Source: Priapulus caudatus | Lineage: Eukaryota; Priapulida; Priapulimorpha; Priapulimorphida; Priapulidae | Length of the DNA stretch: 24,866 nucleotides | Reading direction: 5' to 3' | NCBI RefSeq assembly: GCF_000485595.1 | Contig: NW_014577293.1 | Span: forward strand, 249,346 to 274,211 | Shown here: one piece after another, positions 18,799 to 24,866 of the stretch | Layout of the letters: each line of letters opens with the position of its first letter | Numbering within the stretch: the first letter of the stretch is position 1 | The notes under the pieces: model-generated | The model's input: only the letters and a program-made list of their open reading frames with translations | The model's database searches: none | What the model was told of the DNA's origin: nothing | Made by a program: the position numbers and the translations under genes

Positions 18799-19363
18799 CA
18801 GATCATAGTAAGACACATCATATATACTAATCTGAAAGTACTACAATGCCGTTAGACTAGAAGTAGAAGTCTGAAACGACGCCTGAAGCAGATTGAGAGA
18901 TCGGCTGCACAGTTAAAGCATTTAAAAAACTATTAATTACTGCAAATGCCATATTTTTCGCATTAATGCGTTTGTTATTTTCATTAATATGCAGCTGGAG
19001 ACGTTGTCAATGTTTACTGTGTACGCTGTATATTTTGCAGTGGTTTAATTTTCGCGAATTTCGCAAATGCGTCCCCGACCTCGAAAATAACAACACGCGA
19101 ATAATTCTCATACCGAATAATACCGAATAATTCATAATTCACCGACCGCAAAATTAACCACTCGCGAAATTGTCCGTCAAGTCTGAATTCGCGAAAATAT
19201 CTGTACGCGAAAAATATAGCGTTTGCAGTAATTAATAGTTTTTAAAATGCTTTAACTGTGCAGCCGATCTCTCAATCTGCTTCAGGCGTCGTTTCAGACT
19301 TCTAGTCTAACGGCATTGTAGTACTTTCAGAGTAGTATTTATGATGTGTCTTACTACGATCTG
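18799..19363. repeat. 565-bp inverted repeat (arms ~160 bp)
   Basis: 18799-18961 and 19207-19363 are reverse complements with few differences: a 6-bp indel near 18861 and scattered substitutions. Both arms share AGTACTACAATGCCGTTAGA and GAGAGATCGGCTGCACAG. The 245-bp centre holds most of the inverted CGCG-rich MITE copy 2, and the left arm ends in the first bases of the same MITE (GCCATATTTTTCGC). No target duplication was seen, so it may be an inverted duplication around a MITE or a long-TIR foldback element. Confidence 0.85.
19021..19222 (-). mobile_element. CGCG-rich MITE, copy 2
   Basis: Reverse complement of the element at 17557-17744, with the same GAATTCGCGAAAATATCTG and ACCGAATAATTCATAATTC blocks and an extra CGCGAGTGGTTAA-type segment. 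It fills the loop and inner right arm of the 565-bp inverted repeat. Confidence 0.7.
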
Positions 19364-20484
19364 GCCGTAGTGAGTGGAGTAGATCTACTTTAGGACATAA
19401 CAAGCATATCTACCCCAAAAAACGCGCCCACACACTTTTACATCGGTATACTGTAGAGAACGGGGATTGAATTGAGCTTGGTGTACATTATTGTGTATTC
19501 AGGGCATGAGAAGCACAGGCGAAACCGTCTACAGCACATTTGCATACTTCATTCGTCATTGGATGTAGGGTGTGGAGGCTTTACATTTTATACTGTCGGT
19601 TATTGCCAGTCTAGCCGTACTTTCGTGCAACATCTGCCCGCGTGAGTGAGTGTGGGCAGTGTGGGCGAGCGTGTCTGTGTGAGAAGAGCCGTTGGCTGGT
19701 TGTGAATGTCTCATGGTTCGTGTGTGTGTGAGCAGTGAGAGTAAGATATATATGCCCTGACCAGTCTATGTGGGATGTTGCAGTGCTTTGCGTGGGATGC
19801 TTCGTGGTCTGTTTGATGTCTCATAGTCCGGGAGCATGTGTGTGCACGTGCGTGTGTGTGTGTGGGTGTGCAATGCCTTCTGTTTTGCGTGGGACGTTTT
19901 ATATTATGCGAGCAAGCGAGAGACATCTCCGTTCTGTGGTTGCCGGAGACAGCTTCTGTGCAAACAGAATCCAATTTGAAGCTATAGGCTTTCCCGCTCA
20001 GACCGTGATTACGCCGGCTGTCGGATAAAGCGAGGAGCAATTATACCCTTCGCTATTGTCGTTTGTTGGCAGCGCGCCAAATTTATATATTGCTGTCAGT
20101 AGAGATGATGTATTGGCATTGGTTCTGTCGGTCGATGGTGCAGCTTTGCAGACGCCCCCGCCCTTTCTGAGCGTATGCTTTACAGGGTTTCTTCTGAGGG
20201 AAACTTAGACAGAAGAGGTAATGGCCAGTTTAGGAAAAAAACGCGCATGATGGTTTCAAAGGCGTGCCGTAGGAAAAGTGTAGACCCCGCGTCACATGGC
20301 CCAATAAACGCACATGGCAATCTAAATATGCCAGAAGCATGTGGTGATCTATTTATTTTTGGGTTGACACTATTTTGACACTGGCGGGTAAATACCGGAA
20401 CATTTTCACACCGGCGATTATGTTAAATTTGGCAACGGCGGTGCGCCACTGTGTCTCTTATGTATAAGAAACCCTGCTTTAATG
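19364..20484. other. Gene-free DNA with a GT microsatellite
   Basis: GT-rich at about 19836-19872. Overlapping frames on both strands at 19711-20040 run through it and lack motifs. A 67-codon plus frame at 20175-20378 is not supported either. Confidence 0.45.
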
Positions 20485-20575
20485 GACAGACACACACAGA
20501 CACACACACACACACACACACATACGCACACACACACACACATACGCACACACACACACACACATACGCACACTG
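20485..20575. repeat. (CA)n microsatellite with TACG interruptions
   Basis: Long CA tracts broken three times by CATACG at nearly regular spacing, a small higher-order pattern. Confidence 0.95.
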
Positions 20576-21014
20576 TGGCATTCCTCCCCCCGGTGGCATT
20601 TAGTCATTGTTGTGATATGCTATAACAGCGTAGTGCTTCTGTTGCCACAGCAAGACCTTGATGAATATTAAAATGTAAGCGAGTTTGGTTCACGATGAGC
20701 GCATTAGCAATGAAGATTTTATTGATGGCACACGCGGTCACGCAAAACCTCTCAAGCGAGCGACGCCGCCGTCGTAATTTTGCCGGCTTTCTGAGCAGCT
20801 TTTTTTTAGGCTTTCTGAGAAGATTTTTTAGGCAGGAATGGTCCAACTTGCCCAGACGCAGGCAAGGCGGTGGCAGGGTGATGGCAGGGTGATGGAAGGT
20901 GGGGCGTGTAGGTGGTGACAGGTGTCACTGTGGCGTGGGGAGAGGTGATGCACACAGGGTTAGAATGTCGGCAGTTGGAATACGCGTAGATATGTCAGGG
21001 GCACCCACGCGAGA
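20576..21014. other. Gene-free DNA
   Basis: The minus frame 20604-20846 is Lys/Arg-rich at its start because of a T-run and CTTTCTGAG duplication on the plus strand; it lacks other support. GGCAGGGTGAT is duplicated at about 20871-20892. Confidence 0.45.
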
Positions 21015-21016
21015 TA

Positions 21017-21290
21017 TGAAGACAGTGTTTTCCGAGCTGCGTTGACACGAGCGAGGCGGGCCGCCTCGCTCAAATTCTCAGCCGCCACACAGAAATATGT
21101 CCAAAACACTGCCTCACTGACGAAAATCACTGTTCTTCCGTAGAACAGGGCTTATAATGCACCAAAATAGCTTAGAATGCACCAAATTGCACCATTTAAA
21201 ACCATCACCATCTCGAAACACGCAAACACACCGAAAATTGTTTTTATCACCTCACAGACCTTTTTGGCTAGGGGAAACACTGTGAAGACT
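21017..21290. mobile_element. hAT-like MITE, CAGTGTTT termini
   Basis: Left end CAGTGTTTTCCGAGC at 21023 and right end at 21282, reverse complemented, CAGTGTTTCCCCTAGC. The flanks share TGAAGA directly outside (21017-21022 and 21283-21288); the right flank reads TGAAGACT, so the left would be an 8-bp duplication that lost CT. A 23-bp palindrome (21049-21071, GAGCGAGGCGG and its complement) sits near the left end. No coding frame. Confidence 0.55.
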
Positions 21291-21689
21291 TAGAAGTGTT
21301 GTTTGCATCTCATTAAAGATGAGTTAATCACTAGAGTCTAGTATGTGGCTGTAACAGGCTGCCACGTACTTCACTTGTTGTCCATAATGAACCTGTGTGC
21401 GAATCAACTCTAATGTAATACAGTGACGTCACGTCATATTCGGCACAGGAGTGAATATACCCGAGTATGTTACATTGGAGGCGCACATGAAGAGTGCACA
21501 TAAGAATGCATAAGAAAATGTCCGTGTCCTAGCTGTCAACTAGTTCAGAACAGATGATCGTTGACAGGTAAACTAGTGAGCTGAAGGCCAGTGTGTACGG
21601 CCGGGCTTGGAACCGTCGACATCTGTTGCATGCCCCTACAGACAGAGAAAAATGAAGTTCTTATAAAAATGTTATATATAAATTTGTAC

Positions 21690-21973
21690 CTTGGTATGTT
21701 CTTGTGTGATCGTTCATCAGCTGCCTCAAACAGTTGCCTCACTGCTTCCTTGCCCCACACTAATAATAGCAGGTTTGAGTGGGAGCGTGTTGCGAATATC
21801 TCAGGAATGCTGCAGCTTCTGCGGACTGTAATAGTCGCAGCTGAAGCTGCTGTTTTACGAACGCGATAACCTCCGACAGATTTCTCAAGGATTTCCACGC
21901 TCGTTTTTCTATGTCTGCGTGCCCTGAAGCCCTTTACGAGCGCGGGAGGTTCTTCGTATAATTGCAACTCCAT
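21690..21973 (-). CDS. Candidate first coding exon, minus strand, unrecognised
   Basis: On the minus strand the ATG at 21973 has A at -3 and G at +4. The frame stays open for 142 codons to 21545, the longest open stretch outside the tandem arrays. About the first 94 codons look protein-like: MELQLYEEPP at the start, a basic FRARRHRKTSVEILEKSVGG region at residues 16-35, RSCSIPEIF at 52-60, then a mixed hydrophobic LLLLVWGKEAVRQLFEAADE at 68-87. After that the composition becomes poor. A possible donor, CCAAG|GTACAA (last exon base 21690, phase 2), would end the exon there, but it matches the consensus only partly. No family is recognised, and no later exon was found. If real, the gene runs leftward toward the plus-strand gene at 11.1 kb. 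A chance frame cannot be excluded. Confidence 0.35.
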
Positions 21974-22008
21974 TGTGATGCAATCAGTGGGATGAAGTTA
22001 CGTGTAGG

Positions 22009-22089
22009 GTGTAGCTCAGTAATTGAGAGCTTATAGCCCATTTCGCGCTGCCATTTAGCAAACAATAGTGGGTTTGGGTTATCCGTTTT
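22009..22089 (+). ncRNA. tRNA-like A-box; possible SINE head or tRNA relic
   Basis: GGGTGTAGCTCAGTAATTGAGAGC resembles the 5' half of a tRNA (A-box-like TAGCTCAGTAATTGA at 22012-22026, with TGTAGCTCAGT typical of tRNA-Ala D-arms). About 40 bases on, GGGTTTGGGTTATCC is only a weak B-box. No cloverleaf with a paired acceptor stem forms, so it is not a working tRNA. No poly-A tail marks a SINE end. Confidence 0.25.
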
Positions 22090-22141
22090 ATTCGAGTGTC
22101 CGTGCGTGCCCCGAGCACGCCCCGGTTACTGTTGAATTTGA

Positions 22142-22470
22142 TTTGTTCTCAGGGTGTTAGCCAGGAAAAAAAATCAGTGAGTCTCACCATCTGAGCGAAG
22201 CGAGCATGCTGCGGGTGCGAAGCACTGTAGGGGGAGGGCCTTACTTTAAAATGGAGGAAATTTAGTCTGAAATGCCAAAAAGACAAGAATCCGATATGAT
22301 TTCATATTCTTATTTTTAAAAACACTTGTCAGTTATACAAGGTGTATCATGTATAAAATTGGACCGCCCTCATGCCGTCTCTATCAAATTTCATCCGTCT
22401 CATCCAAGAATAGGCCGTCTATTACAGACGGGTAGACGGGTCTCTGGCTAATTAACACACTGTTTGTTCT
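22142..22470. mobile_element. Complete non-autonomous hAT element, 313 bp
   Basis: The left end CAGGGTGTTAGCCAGG begins at 22150; the right end at 22462, reverse complemented, is CAGTGTGTTAATTAGCCAG, the same apart from a 3-bp insert and one base. TTTGTTCT is exactly duplicated at 22142-22149 and 22463-22470. Terminal CA(G) and an 8-bp duplication are the hAT signature. The interior carries GAGCGAAGCGAG, G/A-rich sequence and CCGTCT-type repeats (GACGGGTAGACGGGTCTC near the right end). There is no transposase frame. Confidence 0.85.
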
Positions 22471-22471
22471 T

Positions 22472-23145
22472 GGAGTCATGTGACGTTGCATAACGCGGCA
22501 TAAGCAACTGAAGGTTCATTGACATTTGTGCGTACCTGAACTCTGAACGATTCTAGAAGACAACTGCATGGAATTGCAGACGTCAATAGAAATGGCTGAT
22601 GAGACGTGTAACAACGAAGGCCTGTTGTGAATGTAAACACTGCGCTGAACAAACAGAGACTGGCACGTACTCCACATAGTTGCTGCAGCCGGTGTCGTAC
22701 GAGTGTGATCTGTTTAAATACATGGTATGGTAGTTTGAGCGTGATATAGATCTATGAAACAGGAAGACTATTAATAGCTTGTTAGTGGGTTTCGTAATTT
22801 AGGGTTTAAGCGACAGATGGTGGTATTGTTGGTGGAAGAGACAAAGGTGGGCAGAATAAAACCTGGGGTGATGACGTCAGGGAGTGGGGCAGAGCAAAGA
22901 ACTGAAGAGTGAGTTAAAGAGAAGGGCTGAAGATCGAGAGTGATGGGGAAATAGGTAGCCAAATTTTATCGAAGAAGACACTTGATGATTATAATCAGTG
23001 TATTTTATTTAATCCTAAAAGAATACATTTGTACCATATATATATGCGGGTTGGTGTGACCTGTGGATCGTTCCACATTAATTAAGCCTAGCTGCACACA
23101 GAATGCAAGTAGTATAATAGATGATGCTGTTTATGTACCATGTAT
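22472..23145. repeat. Tandem segment, first copy
   Basis: Begins GGAGTCATG just after the hAT target duplication. It shares ordered words with 23146-23930: CATAAGCAACTGAA (22499), GTTGCTGCAGCCG (22679), TGAGCGTGATATAGA (22736), then GGGTTGGTG. It contains a CRE-type TGACGTCA at 22872-22879. The 63-codon minus frame at 22771-22962 is unsupported. Confidence 0.7.
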
Positions 23146-23930
23146 GGAGTCATGACTATTGCATATAAAACGCGCATAAGCAACTGAAATAGGTCATTGA
23201 CAAGTTCACGTACTCAGAAGACCTGAGCATTACTAAGAAGACACAAGCTGAGCATGCATTGACAGGACGTACTATAGAAAAGACTTAATGGAGAGTTAAC
23301 ATAAACGACCAGAGCCTGTTGTAGAATGATGAACACTGAGCGAGAACACAAACAGAAGACTGTAGCAGCACGTATGACTACACATAAGTTGCTGCAGCCG
23401 TTGAACGATGAGTGATCGTATATACAATTGGTGTATAGTATATGTTGAGCGTGATATAGAGATTATCCTAAGAATAAGGTAAGACAATATAAGCTTAGAT
23501 GTTTCGAGTAATGTATATAGTATAAGGATTTAGCAGACAAATGGTTAGATTATGGTGATAGAAGACAAAGAGGGCTATAATCATAATGACCTGGGTGAAT
23601 GTGACGCGTGTAAGTGGAGATGTAGGTAGGCTAGATATGCAAAAGATATTTAGATAGTGATTAGTAAATAGAGAGTAAAGTGTCTGAAGGATGTCGAGAT
23701 GGAGAGAGTATTGAGAGGTAGAAAAATACTAAAAATTACGGTAGAAGTCCGAAATGTTTAACGGAAGAAAGGACTACTGATGATAATAATCTAAGGTGTA
23801 ATCATTATTAGGATATCGCTAAGAATAAATTGTAGCTATATGATATTAAAGTATATGTCAGGGTTGGTGATGCCTAGTGCTGGATCAGTCCCACATAAAT
23901 ATATAACGCCTACGCTCACCACAGACAATA
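23146..23930. repeat. Tandem segment, heavily indel-diverged second copy
   Basis: Shares CATAAGCAACTGAA (23175), GTTGCTGCAGCCG (23388), TGAGCGTGATATAGA (23446) and GGGTTGGTG with the first copy, at offsets growing from 676 to 710, so it carries many small insertions. This error style resembles unpolished long-read sequence rather than ordinary divergence. Confidence 0.65.
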
Positions 23931-24866
23931 AACTGCGATGCCTAACGAGTATGGATAACTATCCCGGCTAATAATGGCCTATTGTTCACAGCAGCGGAAC
24001 TATCATCACAAATTGCCGAGCGGCATAATCTATAAATCGAACTGGCATTAGCGCCCTGATCATCAACACCGGAACTAGACTACTTTAACTCGGTCACAGC
24101 GTGTCGAGGTAGACGAATTCTTTACTAGCCGGGACTCGAGTTCGACGACGTTTCGAATTGCACCAAGAGTAGATAAATTAAACACTACTGAATATACTCA
24201 TCTATTCTTGATATCTTCATTGTATCATCGAGCCTCATACGCAGTCGTGTGGTAGTAAGCAGTCTACAGCTCTTCTAATTACGTAGACGTAATCGCTACT
24301 ACGCTAGCATCGATTACGTTAAGTCAAGTAGTGCCAGACTTGCGCTAGCTTCAAGTATACCGTATAGAACGCTACAATCTACTGCAGCATGTCTAGCACG
24401 TCTTGTGGCGTATAAACATCATCGATGTGTTCGGTGTCATTACGCACATACACGGCAGTGTCAGACGTGGTAGATACCTGTCATGCTCTAAGCTATCTAG
24501 TATCGTAACGATATGCACTCTAACTCGTATATCATTAGATCGTATGCATAGCTGACTAACTCTAGTTATACACTGTAGATACAGCCTAGGCTACATCTAT
24601 GTACTATGACTCGATGTTATACTTTTTATGAAGCGTAATCACTTGACCCTAGCCATGTTATACGTATATTATTAAACTAGTATTGCCTATACCTAACTCT
24701 GCTATTACGTAACGTCATAGGACTAACTTCTAGGTCACTCTGAGTTACGTACTTATTAACCTATGCATATAGCTCTAGCTCTTTTTAGCAGTCACGTAAT
24801 GCTACATTTCTAAGCTTGTACGCTCTAACCGCTATACTACTCTAGCCTGTTACTAACAGTAGCTAG
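23931..24866. other. Featureless end sequence, probably low-quality
   Basis: Dense in CTA, TAG, ACG and CGT words, poor in homopolymers (the longest runs are two T5), with stop codons so frequent that no frame exceeds 60 codons. It has no similarity I can see to the rest of the window. Confidence 0.5.

Noticed and set aside
21424-21431. Full CRE palindrome TGACGTCA as promoter of the 21.9-kb minus-strand exon
   Set aside because: It lies downstream of that exon, not upstream, and an 8-bp match (another occurs at 22872) is not rare enough alone.
22009-22089. Functional tRNA-Ala gene
   Set aside because: The A-box is fair but the B-box is poor, and no acceptor stem pairs; at most a tRNA-derived remnant.

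Overview
This window reads as non-coding, repeat-rich nuclear DNA from a eukaryote, most likely an invertebrate metazoan. The signs are: no long open frames apart from repeat artefacts; many microsatellites; TTAGGG-type interstitial telomere-like tracts (6.4 kb and 10.2 kb); a candidate first exon with a consensus GTGAGT donor below an NRF-1-like palindrome; and many small DNA transposons with 8-bp target-site duplications (TSDs). I cannot name the species. Nothing suggests a prokaryotic operon, CRISPR array or phage.

Layout. 1-2.5 kb: microsatellites and a 22-bp minisatellite that is open in all three forward frames by arithmetic alone. 3.0-3.2 kb: a GC-richer island with a TATA-like box, CCAAT-type boxes and a small ATG frame in strong start context. 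3.6-5.35 kb: gene-free, but with three close matches to the animal CTCF core motif, a 32-bp perfect palindrome and a 44-bp hairpin insertion between exact 8-bp repeats. 5.98-6.8 kb: a hAT-like MITE, a foldback element carrying telomere-like repeats, and a frameshifted Ty3/gypsy reverse-transcriptase relic. 10.1-10.4 kb: a second foldback element of the same kind. 10.8-11.2 kb: the best gene evidence, a promoter-like stretch and a 91-nt first coding exon on the plus strand. 12.7-17.4 kb: three related hAT-type elements (TIR beginning TAGTG), two of them in tandem across a shared TSD. 17.5-19.4 kb: two copies of a CGCG-rich MITE, one inside a 565-bp inverted repeat. 21.0-22.5 kb: two further hAT-type elements around a candidate minus-strand first exon.

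Assembly quality matters here. A 10-N gap at 14.54 kb is flanked by two indel-rich copies of the same ~280 bp. The last 1.7 kb contains a badly diverged copy of the preceding segment followed by featureless sequence, which looks like unpolished read at a contig end. If the two candidate first exons (11.1 kb plus, 21.9 kb minus) are real, their genes converge and the DNA between them would be mostly intronic. I could not recognise downstream exons, so no gene product is named. No complete biological system is visible; the interest lies in the transposon structures and regulatory motifs.
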